A stretch of 64,000 bases of DNA from Catenovulum adriaticum (GCF_026725475.1 NZ_CP109965.1:1054001-1118000); one strand, 5' to 3'; shown: positions 52,034 to 62,025, counted from the first letter of the stretch. Numbers and translations are program-made. The notes: a model not told the origin generated them from the letters alone.

Positions 52034-53407
52034 TTAAGCGTTATTTGGCTGGGGAAACTTTAGAATAAACTCACAACCTTGGTGAGGTTCAGTAATAAGC
52101 TGCACTTCACCATTTAGCTGGTTGACCACTAAGTTGTATAAAATAGAAAGACCAAGCCCGGTTCCACCATCTTTACGGCTAGTTGTGTAAAATGGTTCAA
52201 ATACGCGCTTTTGAACCTCTTTTTCAATGCCTTTTCCGTTGTCTTTACCGCTTAAAATAATCATTTCTTCGTTTTGGTACAAAGTAAAAGTAAATCGACG
52301 GTCAGTTTGACCATTTTGGTAGGCGTGATAACACGCATTTTGAATTAAAATAGTGATGATTTGAGCAATACAGCCTGGGACCGAATATAGTTCGATATTT
52401 GGTTGGAGATCAGTTGATAGTATAACTTTGTAACTTTTTAATAGCGGTTTTAAGCTGCACAGTGTATTTTCGATATAGCGAGCTAAATTAAAAGTGTATT
52501 TTTCGTAGCCAGACTGATCTGCTGCGGTTTGTTTAAAATTTTGAATTAAATCTACTGCACGGGTTAAATTGTTATAAATAAGTTCGTTTGCAGTTTTTAT
52601 ATGCGCTAAGCTTTGCTCAAATTTTGGTTTGCTCAGTTTGTTTGATGTGAGTAGGGTTTCTAACTCTTTTATACTCTCAATGCTGTGGGTAATACCGGTT
52701 ATTGCAATACCGATAGGCGTATTAACTTCATGCGCTACACCCGCCACTAAATTGCCTAAAGAAGCCATTTTCTCTGACTCTATTAATTTTTCTTGAGTTT
52801 GTTGCAAATGTTCAAGGCTATTTTCTAATGCTTGGGTTCTTTGTTTTACTTGCTCTTCAAGATTTTGGTTTTGTTGTTCTAATTGATATTGATATTGGTT
52901 ACGTTCAAATGCGCTAATAGCTCGACCATATAAATCGGAAATCGCAGCAGAAAAAGTGACTTCGTCCTGGCTCCAAAGTTTAATTTTGCCGATCTCTTCA
53001 AGGCAAATAATGCCTATCATTTTCCCCTTGTGGCGAATTGGTATATCTAGCATAGAGCGAATGTCGTTTGGCTTTAAATAAACCTGTGTAAATTCTTTTG
53101 TGGCGGAGTCGGTTTGAGCGTCATTGGCGATAATGGCTCGTTCACTATCTAGTTGACTAAAATAATGCGGATAATCGACTCGCTGTAGACTTAAACTTTC
53201 AGTTTCAGTTTGATGGAAAGTATCAACCAATAGCTTGCATTCGATAGCACTTTTATTTTCATTGCTTAGCCATATTCCCGCTCGAGGAATATCAAGACCT
53301 TGTAATAATGACTCAACAATCAAACGCTCTGCTTGAGTTATGTTGCCCTCATCAATCACGTTTGATTTTGAGACGGTTAATAAAATATTTTCTAAGGAGG
53401 ATTTCAT
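52034..53407 (-). CDS. Cytoplasmic GAF-domain sensor histidine kinase
   Basis: The 457-residue protein has no membrane helix. Residues 15-165 form a GAF sensor domain (GLDIPRAGIWLSNENKS, SMLDIPIRHKGKMIGIICLE). A coiled coil (165-205) leads to the phosphoacceptor region with H in GNLVAGVAHEVNTPIG, and a HATPase domain with DNGKGI and GGTGLGLSIL boxes. The VAHEVNTP form is typical of hybrid or complex kinases that remodel after GAF or PAS input. No response regulator lies beside it. The ligand is unknown. Confidence 0.9.
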   Translation of the reverse strand: MKSSLENILLTVSKSNVIDEGNITQAERLIVESLLQGLDIPRAGIWLSNENKSAIECKLLVDTFHQTETESLSLQRVDYPHYFSQLDSERAIIANDAQTDSATKEFTQVYLKPNDIRSMLDIPIRHKGKMIGIICLEEIGKIKLWSQDEVTFSAAISDLYGRAISAFERNQYQYQLEQQNQNLEEQVKQRTQALENSLEHLQQTQEKLIESEKMASLGNLVAGVAHEVNTPIGIAITGITHSIESIKELETLLTSNKLSKPKFEQSLAHIKTANELIYNNLTRAVDLIQNFKQTAADQSGYEKYTFNLARYIENTLCSLKPLLKSYKVILSTDLQPNIELYSVPGCIAQIITILIQNACYHAYQNGQTDRRFTFTLYQNEEMIILSGKDNGKGIEKEVQKRVFEPFYTTSRKDGGTGLGLSILYNLVVNQLNGEVQLITEPHQGCEFILKFPQPNNA

Positions 53408-54192
53408 AAAGACGCCTGCTCAGCAAAAAACTGTTATAAATATAGTCGTAAACCCGTCTAGTTTACAGCTAAGCTGCAAAATAAAAATAAGCTAAATAAT
53501 TGACCTGAATTATCTATTTTAAGGTTGGTTTCACGTAATCGTTTACTTTTCTGCATTGTGATTGGTTATATTTTATATCGTTTTAACATCTTGGACTCGT
53601 ATTCAGACTGAGTCTTTAAAATGATAATGAGCCATAATTATTAATAATTAACAGTTGAATGAATCATTATATTTACAGGTTTGTTTTTGGGTTTATTTTG
53701 TATATTTAACAGATTTCAAAACAATGTGATGATCGCTCGCTTTGCAAACAATTAAGTGAGTTTTCAGATAAGTGATAGAACAAGTTTACTTTTGTGCGGG
53801 GTGGCTCAATTAAGGTGCAACCTTTATAGTTGCTCATACAGTTACCCATGTATTTAACTGAAACGCTAATGGGTTGTTAACTATGGTACTGAGCATTCTT
53901 TTGCCGTTTATGTCAAGAGTTGCGGCTTTTCGCTGATAAAATTGTAAATTTTTTCAGTTTGAAGATAAAAACTGGTATATAATTTTCATCAATTTTTGTC
54001 GGCGTCTGTGTTTTTAATGGTTAGGCAAGGTATAAAACAATGAACTCTAAGTCAGTGACGATAGAATATATCGCTATCATCAATTTATTTTATTGCCTTT
54101 GTGCAGACTAAGTTTGTTTTGTTAACCTGCTCTCTGTTATACTGCTGTCCCGTCGATAATGTCTAATTTTGCTCTATTTTTTCAGGTTCCAC
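53408..54192. other. 785-bp spacer upstream of pyrG
   Basis: This is the longest gene-free stretch in the window. It shows a hairpin-prone GACTC...GAGTC near 53592-53611 and the candidate pyrG promoter at 54114-54143. A 23-codon frame at 54040 is not credible as a gene. No tRNA fold is evident. Confidence 0.5.
54114..54143 (+). promoter_or_regulatory. Candidate sigma-70 promoter of pyrG
   Basis: TTGTTT (54114-54119), an 18-nt spacer and TATACT (54138-54143) lie 50 nt upstream of the pyrG start. Confidence 0.45.
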
Positions 54193-55830
54193 ATGACAAC
54201 TAGATTTATTTTTGTAACAGGTGGGGTGGTTTCCTCGCTCGGTAAAGGTATTGCAGCAGGCTCTTTAGCCGCTATCCTTGAAGCTCGTGGTCTTAAAGTG
54301 ACTATCATGAAACTTGACCCTTATATTAATGTGGATCCAGGTACCATGAGTCCAATTCAGCACGGTGAAGTTTTTGTGACTGAAGATGGCGCAGAGACGG
54401 ATTTAGATTTGGGTCATTATGAGCGTTTTGTTCGTACCAAAATGACTCAAGGAAATAACTTTACGCAAGGTCGTATTTACCAAGATGTCATTGCACGAGA
54501 ACGACGTGGTGATTATTTGGGTGCGACCATTCAAGTTATCCCTCATATTACTAATGAAATTAAACGACGTGTCGTTGAAGGTGCTCAAGGTTTTGACATT
54601 GCGTTAGTTGAAATTGGTGGCACGGTTGGTGATATTGAATCACAGCCTTTCTTAGAAGCTATTCGCCAGCTTGGTACTGAAATTGGGCGTGAACACGCTA
54701 TGTATATGCATTTAACCTTAGTACCATACATGAAAGCCTCTGGTGAAGTAAAAACTAAACCAACTCAGCACTCGGTAAAAGAATTACGCTCTATCGGGAT
54801 CCAACCTGATATTTTAATTTGTCGCTCCGATAATACGATTCCTGGCAATGAGCGTAAAAAAATCTCTTTATTTACTAACGTTGAAGAAAAAGCCGTTATT
54901 TCACTTAAAGATGTAGATAGTATTTACCGCATTCCTGCGTTATTGCGCTCACAAGGTTTAGATGAATTAATTCTTCGTCGTTTTCATATTGAATGCCCAG
55001 AATCAGATTTAACTGAATGGGAACAAGTTTTATATGAAGAGTCAAACCCAATGGGTGAAGTCTCTATTGGTATGGTTGGCAAATATGTTGAGCTGGCTGA
55101 TGCTTATAAGTCTGTGAATGAAGCACTGAAACATGCTGGCCTGAAAAATCGTTTAACGGTTAATATCGTTTATATTGATTCACAAGATTTAGAGTCTAAA
55201 GGCGTTGAAAAACTCGCAGGTTTGGATGCTATTTTAGTACCAGGTGGGTTCGGGGAACGTGGCACAAACGGTAAAATGTTGGCGGCTCAATATGCACGTG
55301 AAAACAAAATACCTTATTTAGGTATTTGTTTAGGTATGCAAATGGCATTAATAGAATTTGCTCGCAATGTTGCTAAATTAGATGATGCAAATAGTACAGA
55401 ATTTGATTCAAAAACACCGCATCCAGTCGTGGGGTTAATCACTGAATGGTTAAACTCAGAAGGGGACGTTGAAACACGCTCAGACAATTCTGATTTAGGT
55501 GGCACTATGCGCCTAGGTAGTCAGCTTTGTCATTTAAAAGCTGGTACGAAAGCGGCAGATGTTTATGGTTCAACTGAAATTTATGAACGTCACCGTCATC
55601 GATATGAAGTAAATAACAATTATGTTGAACGCTTAGAAAAAGCAGGTTTAGTTTTTTCTGGTTTATCAGCGGACCGTAAATTAGTTGAAGTAATTGAAAT
55701 TCCTGATCATCCATGGTTTGTGGCAGCTCAATTCCACCCTGAATTTACATCGACTCCAAGAGATGGTCACTCGTTATTTAAAGGGTTTGTTGCTGCAGCA
55801 TTTGAATGTCAAAAACAAACTGATAGATAA
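54193..55830 (+). CDS. pyrG: CTP synthase
   Basis: The 545-residue enzyme makes CTP from UTP, ATP and glutamine. The amidoligase domain starts with MTTRFIFVTGGVVSSLGKG and has KLDPYINVDPGTMSP and GGTVGDIESQPFLEA. The glutamine amidotransferase domain has GICLGMQMALIEF (nucleophile Cys) and FHPEFTS. I use ATG 54193, which gives the same length as E. coli PyrG; the open frame extends eight codons upstream. eno follows 63 bp later. Confidence 0.97.
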   Translation: MTTRFIFVTGGVVSSLGKGIAAGSLAAILEARGLKVTIMKLDPYINVDPGTMSPIQHGEVFVTEDGAETDLDLGHYERFVRTKMTQGNNFTQGRIYQDVIARERRGDYLGATIQVIPHITNEIKRRVVEGAQGFDIALVEIGGTVGDIESQPFLEAIRQLGTEIGREHAMYMHLTLVPYMKASGEVKTKPTQHSVKELRSIGIQPDILICRSDNTIPGNERKKISLFTNVEEKAVISLKDVDSIYRIPALLRSQGLDELILRRFHIECPESDLTEWEQVLYEESNPMGEVSIGMVGKYVELADAYKSVNEALKHAGLKNRLTVNIVYIDSQDLESKGVEKLAGLDAILVPGGFGERGTNGKMLAAQYARENKIPYLGICLGMQMALIEFARNVAKLDDANSTEFDSKTPHPVVGLITEWLNSEGDVETRSDNSDLGGTMRLGSQLCHLKAGTKAADVYGSTEIYERHRHRYEVNNNYVERLEKAGLVFSGLSADRKLVEVIEIPDHPWFVAAQFHPEFTSTPRDGHSLFKGFVAAAFECQKQTDR

Positions 55831-55893
55831 TTTTAATAAATTAATAAAGCGTTAGATTACGCTCTGAATAAATCTTTAAAGAGGAAGATAATA

Positions 55894-57189
55894 ATGGCAA
55901 CTATTGCAAAAATTCACGCTCGTGAAATTATTGATTCACGTGGTAACCCAACAATTGAAGCTGATGTTACATTAGAAAGCGGCGCGTTTGGCCGTGCAGC
56001 AGCACCTTCAGGTGCATCTACTGGTACACGTGAAGCTTTAGAATTACGTGACGGTGACAAAACACGCTTTTTAGGTAAAGGTGTATTAAAAGCAGTAGCT
56101 AACGTAAATGATTTAATTGCACCAGCTTTAGTTGGTAAAAACGCTTTAGAACAAGCTCAAATCGATAAAGTGATGATCGATTTAGACGGTACTGAAAACA
56201 AAGATAAATTAGGCGCTAATGCAATCTTAGCAGTATCTTTAGCTGTAGCTAAAGCTGCAGCAGCTGAAAAAGGCGTTGCTTTATATGAGCACATTGCTGA
56301 TTTAAACGGTACTTCAGGCCAGTTCAGCATGCCTGTACCTATGATGAACATCATCAATGGTGGCGAGCATGCAGACAATAATGTAGATATTCAAGAATTT
56401 ATGGTACAGCCTGTTGGTGCTAAATCGTTCAAGCAAGCGATTCAAATGGGTGCGGAAATCTTCCATAACTTGAAAAAAGTATTATCTTCAAAAGGCTATA
56501 ACACTGCGGTAGGTGATGAAGGTGGTTTTGCGCCTGATCTTAAATCTAACGCTGAAGCTTTAGCTGTTATTGTTGAAGCTGTTGAAAAAGCTGGCTACAA
56601 AATGAATGAAGAAGTAACTTTAGCATTAGATTGTGCTGCTTCTGAGTTCTACGCAGACGATAAATATAACCTTAAAGGCGATGGTAAATCATTTAACTCA
56701 ACTGAGTTTGCTGATTATTTAGCTGATTTAGTGAGCCAGTACCCAATTGTATCAATTGAAGACGGTTTAGACGAAAGCGATTGGGACGGCTGGAAAGTAT
56801 TAACTGAAAAATTGGGCGACAAAGTTCAATTAGTTGGTGATGATTTATTCGTTACAAACACTAAAATCCTTAAGCGTGGTATCGAGCAAAGCATCGGTAA
56901 CTCTATCTTAATCAAGTTTAACCAAATTGGTTCTTTAACTGAAACTTTAGAAGCGATTAAGTTGGCAAAAGATGCAGGCTTTACAGCTGTTATTTCTCAC
57001 CGTAGTGGCGAAACTGAAGATGCAACGATTGCGGATTTAGCAGTGGGTACTGCGGCAGGTCAAATCAAAACAGGTTCAATGAGCCGCTCTGACCGTGTTG
57101 CTAAATATAACCAATTATTGCGTATTGAAGAAGTGTTAGGCGATAAAGCGGTTTTTAACGGTCGCAGTGAAATTAAAGGCCAAGCTTAA
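55894..57189 (+). CDS. eno: Enolase
   Basis: The 431-residue glycolytic enzyme converts 2-phosphoglycerate to phosphoenolpyruvate. AREIIDSRGNPTIEADV, GEHADNNVDIQEFM, LVGDDLFVTN and SHRSGETEDATIADLAV contain the Mg-binding and catalytic residues. It sits downstream of pyrG, as in most gammaproteobacteria. Strong codon bias and a strong terminator fit high expression. Confidence 0.98.
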   Translation: MATIAKIHAREIIDSRGNPTIEADVTLESGAFGRAAAPSGASTGTREALELRDGDKTRFLGKGVLKAVANVNDLIAPALVGKNALEQAQIDKVMIDLDGTENKDKLGANAILAVSLAVAKAAAAEKGVALYEHIADLNGTSGQFSMPVPMMNIINGGEHADNNVDIQEFMVQPVGAKSFKQAIQMGAEIFHNLKKVLSSKGYNTAVGDEGGFAPDLKSNAEALAVIVEAVEKAGYKMNEEVTLALDCAASEFYADDKYNLKGDGKSFNSTEFADYLADLVSQYPIVSIEDGLDESDWDGWKVLTEKLGDKVQLVGDDLFVTNTKILKRGIEQSIGNSILIKFNQIGSLTETLEAIKLAKDAGFTAVISHRSGETEDATIADLAVGTAAGQIKTGSMSRSDRVAKYNQLLRIEEVLGDKAVFNGRSEIKGQA

Positions 57190-57237
57190 TTTTAACTTTG
57201 AATAAGATTTAAATTAAGCATACTAATCTGTATGATA

Positions 57238-57277
57238 AGGTGTTTTAATTGTTATCAATTAAAACACTTTTTTTTGT
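57238..57277 (+). terminator. Strong terminator after eno
   Basis: AGGTGTTTTAATT (57238-57250) pairs with AATTAAAACACTT (57257-57269) across a 6-nt loop, with one G.T, and a run of T follows. It ends only a few bases before the ribosome binding site of the next gene. Confidence 0.9.
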
Positions 57278-57292
57278 CTGGAGTAAATAACA

Positions 57293-57937
57293 TTGGCAGA
57301 CTTTCCAATGTTGCAACAACAAGATTTTGCAAGTAACAGTGAACGTTTATTGGATTATGCTCAGTTGTGTAACGTTTTTTACGAACGTGAATTAAAGCTA
57401 TTAGCACAATGTGAGTTGAGTCCGACGCAGTTAGCAAAAAAGTTAACCAGTCTGCCTTTTTATATAAAAAGAGCAGCAGAAGCGGTTTTGTCGTTAGAAA
57501 ATCCACTTACGTTAGATGCACAAAATGGCACTTGGTCTGCTAAACAAAAGCGAAAATCCCCAGCAGATAAAATCTCACCCAGTACAAATCAAACATGGCT
57601 TCAAAAAAATGCGAAAATTGGTCTAATTTTACCTGTTGCAGTTAAAGATATTGGTCAAGTTCATTACCGTTTGGATTGCATAGATGTGATCGAAGCCGAC
57701 AAAGTTAGATTAAATGAACATGGATGGTTTAATTTTTTAGGTGAATCTTTAGAATCAAACTCAGTAGAGAAAAAATTGCTGAAAGCGTCTAAAGAAATTA
57801 TGGTCTCAGCCTGTTGTGGGCATCAATGGATTGGCAACGATATTACTTTCCCTAGAACATTATCGCTGCGAGAATTATTATTAACCACAGTAGTTAACTG
57901 GCCTAATTTAAGTAAACCAATGCAATTAACTCATTAG
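57293..57937 (+). CDS. Conserved hypothetical protein between eno and ftsB
   Basis: The 214-residue soluble protein has no signal peptide or membrane helix. The start is TTG at 57293 with GGAG 9 nt upstream; an internal ATG at 57308 has no ribosome binding site. Residues 10-65 are helical (ERLLDYAQLCNVFYEREL, SLPFYIKRAAEAVL), 70-105 are Lys/Ser-rich, and 108-140 look beta-like (AKIGLILPVAVKDIGQVHYRL). SACCGHQWIG contains paired cysteines and a histidine. I do not recognise a family. It probably shares a transcript with ftsB-ispD-ispF. Confidence 0.75.
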   Translation: MADFPMLQQQDFASNSERLLDYAQLCNVFYERELKLLAQCELSPTQLAKKLTSLPFYIKRAAEAVLSLENPLTLDAQNGTWSAKQKRKSPADKISPSTNQTWLQKNAKIGLILPVAVKDIGQVHYRLDCIDVIEADKVRLNEHGWFNFLGESLESNSVEKKLLKASKEIMVSACCGHQWIGNDITFPRTLSLRELLLTTVVNWPNLSKPMQLTH

Positions 57938-57960
57938 CACATTTAACGGCAGATTTTTGC

Positions 57961-58260
57961 ATGAAAATATTTCGTATTGTTTTAATTGTTTTACTTATAA
58001 CCTTACATTATCGTTTATGGTTTGGAGATAATGCTTATTCTGAACATTTAGAAATGACGGAAAAAGTGGCATCACTCACCCAAGCAAATGAGGCATTACA
58101 ACTGCGCAACAAAATAATGATGGCGGATATTCAAGATTTAAAATCAGGTTTGGATGCAATAGAAGAAAAAGCACGCAATGAACTGGGATTAATTAAAAAA
58201 GATGAAGTTTTTTATCGAATTGTGCCAACAACTAAAAAACAAAATACAAATAATCAATAA
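57961..58260 (+). CDS. ftsB: Cell division protein FtsB
   Basis: The 99-residue bitopic membrane protein has one N-terminal helix (residues 3-17, IFRIVLIVLLITLHY) followed by a leucine-zipper coiled coil (about 30-68) and the conserved EEKARNELGLIKKDEVFYRI. FtsB joins FtsL and FtsQ at the divisome and helps activate FtsWI. The eno-X-ftsB-ispD order is typical apart from the extra gene before it. Confidence 0.93.
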   Translation: MKIFRIVLIVLLITLHYRLWFGDNAYSEHLEMTEKVASLTQANEALQLRNKIMMADIQDLKSGLDAIEEKARNELGLIKKDEVFYRIVPTTKKQNTNNQ

Positions 58261-58305
58261 TTTAGCTAGTAACAAAATAGCAAACCCCACCAATAGGGTT
58301 TTACA

Positions 58306-59007
58306 ATGAATAATATAGCTGTTGTCATTCCTGCAGCCGGTAGCGGTAGAAGAATGCAATCTACTATTCCTAAGCAATACCTAACAATTAAAAATAAAAC
58401 CGTATTGGAACATACAGTCCAATTGTTGGCGGACATTGAGCAAGTAACAAAAATTATTTTAGTGGTCAGCGCTCAAGACTCTTATATCGCTCAATATCAA
58501 CATCATTTTCCTGAAAAAGTGACAATTGTGACAGGTGGGCAAGAGCGTGTTAATTCAGTTTTGGCCGGTTTACATGCGTTAAACGCGAATGAGCATAATT
58601 GGGTGATGGTTCATGATGCTGCGCGACCTTGTGTTCTTAAAAGCGATATTTTAAAACTTATCGATACTTGTATTGGGAATCAAGAGGGCGGAATTTTAGC
58701 CACGCCCGTTCGTGACACTATGAAACGTGAGCAGCCACAAAATGATACACTGATACCTGTGGTAGGTAAAACAGAAGATAGAAGCGGTTTATGGCATGCA
58801 TTAACGCCACAAATGTTTATGACCAACCAACTTATCACGGCCATTGAACATGGGCTACTAGAAAATAAACTAATAACCGATGAAGCATCTGCTATAGAGT
58901 TACTCCAATTACCAGTACGACTCATTGAAGCAGATGAGAGTAACATTAAAATTACTCGAAAGAGTGACTTGGCATTGGCGGAATTTTTTTTGAACCGAGC
59001 GATTTAA
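58306..59007 (+). CDS. ispD: 2-C-methyl-D-erythritol 4-phosphate cytidylyltransferase
   Basis: The 233-residue MEP-pathway enzyme makes CDP-methylerythritol. VVIPAAGSGRRMQSTIPKQY is the CTP-binding signature, and VMVHDAARPCV, DTMKRE and TPQMF are the other conserved blocks. It is followed 27 bp later by ispF, so two pathway steps are encoded together. Confidence 0.96.
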   Translation: MNNIAVVIPAAGSGRRMQSTIPKQYLTIKNKTVLEHTVQLLADIEQVTKIILVVSAQDSYIAQYQHHFPEKVTIVTGGQERVNSVLAGLHALNANEHNWVMVHDAARPCVLKSDILKLIDTCIGNQEGGILATPVRDTMKREQPQNDTLIPVVGKTEDRSGLWHALTPQMFMTNQLITAIEHGLLENKLITDEASAIELLQLPVRLIEADESNIKITRKSDLALAEFFLNRAI

Positions 59008-59034
59008 ACAAACGAATAGTAAATTGAGACAATA

Positions 59035-59517
59035 ATGAAAATTAGAATTGGGCATGGCTTTGACGTACATCAATTTGGTGGCTCGGGACCTATTATATTA
59101 GCTGGTATTGAAATTGATTATACGCAAGGCTTTCTTGCACACTCCGATGGTGATGTGGCCATTCATGCAATTATAGATGCAATTCTAGGGGCTTTAGCCT
59201 TAGGCGATATTGGCTATTTATTTCCTGATACAGATACCCAATTTGAAAATATTGATAGTCGGTTGTTATTAGCGAAAGTTGTAAAACTGATGCAAGACAA
59301 AGCGTTTTCAATTGGTAATTTAGATGTGACTATCGTTGCACAAGCTCCTAAAATGGCGCCTCATATTCAAGCTATGCGACAAATTTTGGCGCAAGATTTA
59401 AACACAGATTTAGATAATATTAATGTCAAAGCAACCACAACTGAAAAGCTGGGTTTTACCGGACGTAAAGAAGGCATTGCCGTTCATAGTGTTGTGCTTT
59501 TGGAGAAACAAGTATGA
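59035..59517 (+). CDS. ispF: 2-C-methyl-D-erythritol 2,4-cyclodiphosphate synthase
   Basis: The 160-residue trimeric enzyme forms the cyclic diphosphate in the MEP pathway. Zinc ligands are D10, H12 (GHGFDVHQF) and H44 (DVAIHAIIDA). IGYLFPDTD and TTEKLGFTGRKEGI are conserved. Its stop overlaps the truD ATG by 4 nt (ATGA). Confidence 0.97.
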   Translation: MKIRIGHGFDVHQFGGSGPIILAGIEIDYTQGFLAHSDGDVAIHAIIDAILGALALGDIGYLFPDTDTQFENIDSRLLLAKVVKLMQDKAFSIGNLDVTIVAQAPKMAPHIQAMRQILAQDLNTDLDNINVKATTTEKLGFTGRKEGIAVHSVVLLEKQV

Positions 59518-60536
59518 ATTTAGCCTTTTTGCATGGCAAACCAAATGTTGCAGCTAGCATAAGAAATGCTAACGCAGATTTTGAAGTAGAAGAAGTATTA
59601 GGTTTTGAGCCTGACGGAAGCGGTGAACATTTGTGGCTATGGGTTGAAAAGTCAGGACAAAATACAGCCTATATAGGAAAACAAATTGCGAAAGCCTTTG
59701 GTGTATCAGCCAAAAGTGTAAGTCATTCAGGCTTAAAAGATCGCCATGCGGTTACACGCCAATGGTTTAATTTACACTGGCCAATTAAACAAGAAATCCC
59801 AAAAGTCGAATTGGAAGATGCACAAATTTTAAAAGTCGTTCGGCATGGCAAAAAATTAAAAATTGGCACACATAAAGCAAATCGTTTTAAAATTAAAATA
59901 AAGTTAGAGCATGCGGCTAACTTAGATGACAGGCTAAATGCCATCGCAAAATATGGGGTGGCAAATTACTTTGGCGAGCAAAGGTTTGGTCGAGATGGTG
60001 CTAATTTAGATAATGCGATTAATTTATTTAAAGGTGAGCTAACCGTTAAAGACCGAAAATTGAGAAGCATTTATTTATCGGCGGCCCGTTCTTATTTGTT
60101 TAATGAAGTGCTAACCGCTCGCATTAATGCTGATTTATTTAAACCTGTTTTAGGTGATGCTTTTATTTTAGCGGGTTCTAACTCATTTTTTGTACCTGAG
60201 GCGATTGATGCTGTTATTAATCAGAGGTTTGAATCTGGTGATATATTGCTAAGCGGCGCTTTGGCTGGTGCAGGTGATACCTTGGTGTTTGGTGAAGTTG
60301 CAGCGCTTGAAAGCCAAGTTTTAACTCAACATCAATTATTGGCGAATGGGTTAACGGAAGCGGGTTTAAAACAAGAAAGGCGGGCATTGCAGTTACCAGC
60401 TCATGATTTAAAATGGTCATACCAAAACGATAATACTGAATTTTATATAACCGTTGAGTTTGAATTAAGTGCCGGTTGCTTTGCAACATCTGTGCTTAGA
60501 GAAATTGTTGATTATGTGGATATTACCCGTTCATGA
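59514..60536 (+). CDS. truD: tRNA pseudouridine-13 synthase TruD
   Basis: The 340-residue enzyme isomerises U13 in tRNA-Glu. The catalytic aspartate is D76 in HSGLKDRHAVTRQWF. NYFGEQRFGRDG and SAARSYLFNEVL are family blocks. It overlaps ispF and surE by 4 nt each, so the three are translationally coupled. Confidence 0.95.
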   Translation: MNLAFLHGKPNVAASIRNANADFEVEEVLGFEPDGSGEHLWLWVEKSGQNTAYIGKQIAKAFGVSAKSVSHSGLKDRHAVTRQWFNLHWPIKQEIPKVELEDAQILKVVRHGKKLKIGTHKANRFKIKIKLEHAANLDDRLNAIAKYGVANYFGEQRFGRDGANLDNAINLFKGELTVKDRKLRSIYLSAARSYLFNEVLTARINADLFKPVLGDAFILAGSNSFFVPEAIDAVINQRFESGDILLSGALAGAGDTLVFGEVAALESQVLTQHQLLANGLTEAGLKQERRALQLPAHDLKWSYQNDNTEFYITVEFELSAGCFATSVLREIVDYVDITRS

Positions 60537-61288
60537 AAATTTTATTAAGCAATGATGATGGTGTGCACGCTAAAGGTTTAGCGGCACTTTATCACGAGCT
60601 AAATAAGTCTCATCAAGTTGTCGTGATTGCACCGGATCGAAATTGTAGTGGCGCTAGTAATAGTTTAACCTTGAGTAATCCGCTTAGGCTACAACAAATG
60701 CCGACTGGTTTTTATGCTGTCACTGGCACCCCAACCGATTGTGTAAACATAGGAGTTCATAAATTTCTTGATTTTGAACCTGATATTGTTGTTTCTGGTA
60801 TTAATCATGGTGCTAATTTAGGCGACGATGTTATCTATTCTGGCACGGTTGCGGCTGCTACTGAAGGCCGGCACATGGGGTTACCTGCGGTAGCGGTATC
60901 ATTAAATTCTCACGATATTAATGCTGATTTTAAACCGGCTGCCAAAATAGCCGCAAAAATTATTGAGCAAATTCAAAATCATCCTATCCCTGGTGATCAA
61001 ATATTGAATATTAATGTACCAGCGGTGACTCAGGCAAAAATTCAGGGTATAAAGACAACACGTTGCGGGCGAAGGCATCAAGCCGATTCTATGGTAAAAT
61101 CGAAAGACCCATTTGGTCGGGATGTTTTTTGGTATGGGCCAATAGGACAAGAAAAAGATGCTGGAGACGGTACTGATTTTGCCGCCATCGCCAAGCATTA
61201 TGTATCGGTTACACCTTTAACTGTTGATATGACAGCGTACAAGAGTGTTGCTTTATTAGAAAATTGGTTAACCCAAATAAAAATTTAA
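60533..61288 (+). CDS. surE: 5'/3'-nucleotidase SurE
   Basis: The 251-residue metal-dependent phosphatase acts on nucleoside monophosphates and short polyphosphate. The metal site is LLSNDDGVHAKG (D8, D9), with CSGASNSLTL and VSGINHGANLGDD. It belongs to the stationary-phase surE-pcm-nlpD-rpoS group found in many proteobacteria. Confidence 0.96.
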   Translation: MKILLSNDDGVHAKGLAALYHELNKSHQVVVIAPDRNCSGASNSLTLSNPLRLQQMPTGFYAVTGTPTDCVNIGVHKFLDFEPDIVVSGINHGANLGDDVIYSGTVAAATEGRHMGLPAVAVSLNSHDINADFKPAAKIAAKIIEQIQNHPIPGDQILNINVPAVTQAKIQGIKTTRCGRRHQADSMVKSKDPFGRDVFWYGPIGQEKDAGDGTDFAAIAKHYVSVTPLTVDMTAYKSVALLENWLTQIKI

Positions 61289-61377
61289 TTGCCATCTATT
61301 GATGACACGCTAATAAATGGTAATTGAAACAAAATTAAGGGTTAAGGTTAATTAGTATATTTGGTATAGATTAATCA

Positions 61378-62025
61378 ATGTCATTAACTTTAAATTTAGC
61401 TCGAAGTGGAGAGCGCTTAGCGCATCTGTTGATACAGGCTGGGATCACAAACCATCAAGTTTTAGAAGCAATCGCAAGAGTACCCAGAGAAGCTTTTGTG
61501 CAACCAGCGCTAACACATAAAGCCTATGAAAATACGGCATTGCCCATAGGTAAAGGTCAAACTATATCGCAACCTGCAATTGTTGCCAGAATGACAGAAA
61601 TCATTATTGATAATGAGGCACCAGTCAAAAATGTGCTAGAAATAGGCACTGGTTGTGGTTATCAAACGGCCGTTTTAGCTCAATTATTTGATAAGATTTA
61701 TACGGTCGAACGAATTTCGTCACTACAGTTTCAAGCTCGGCGTTTACTACGCCAATTAGATTTGCATAATATCAATTTCAAACACGGTGATGGATGGAAA
61801 GGCTGGTCAAGTAAAGCACCTTACGATGCCATTATTGTAACCGCAGCAGCCGCAAATTTGCCGACTAAATTATTAGAGCAACTAACGGATGGTGGCACCA
61901 TGGTTATCCCAATCGGAACCGAAGAACAAGTCTTGAAAAGGATAATCAGAACGGGCGATGACTATCAAATAACAGATGTTGCAAACGTTAAGTTTGTACC
62001 ATTAGTTGCGGGCGATACAGAATAG
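61378..62025 (+). CDS. pcm: Protein-L-isoaspartate O-methyltransferase
   Basis: The 215-residue SAM enzyme starts repair of isoaspartyl residues in aged proteins. ALPIGKGQTISQPAIVARM and VLEIGTGCGYQTAVLAQLF (SAM loop) and YDAIIVTAAA are present. It lies 89 bp after surE. A perfect hairpin begins at its stop codon. Confidence 0.95.
   Translation: MSLTLNLARSGERLAHLLIQAGITNHQVLEAIARVPREAFVQPALTHKAYENTALPIGKGQTISQPAIVARMTEIIIDNEAPVKNVLEIGTGCGYQTAVLAQLFDKIYTVERISSLQFQARRLLRQLDLHNINFKHGDGWKGWSSKAPYDAIIVTAAAANLPTKLLEQLTDGGTMVIPIGTEEQVLKRIIRTGDDYQITDVANVKFVPLVAGDTE

Noticed and set aside
54040..54111. 23-codon frame upstream of pyrG as a leader peptide
   Set aside because: Weak ribosome binding site, no pyrimidine-type attenuator next to it, and it lies upstream of the likely promoter.
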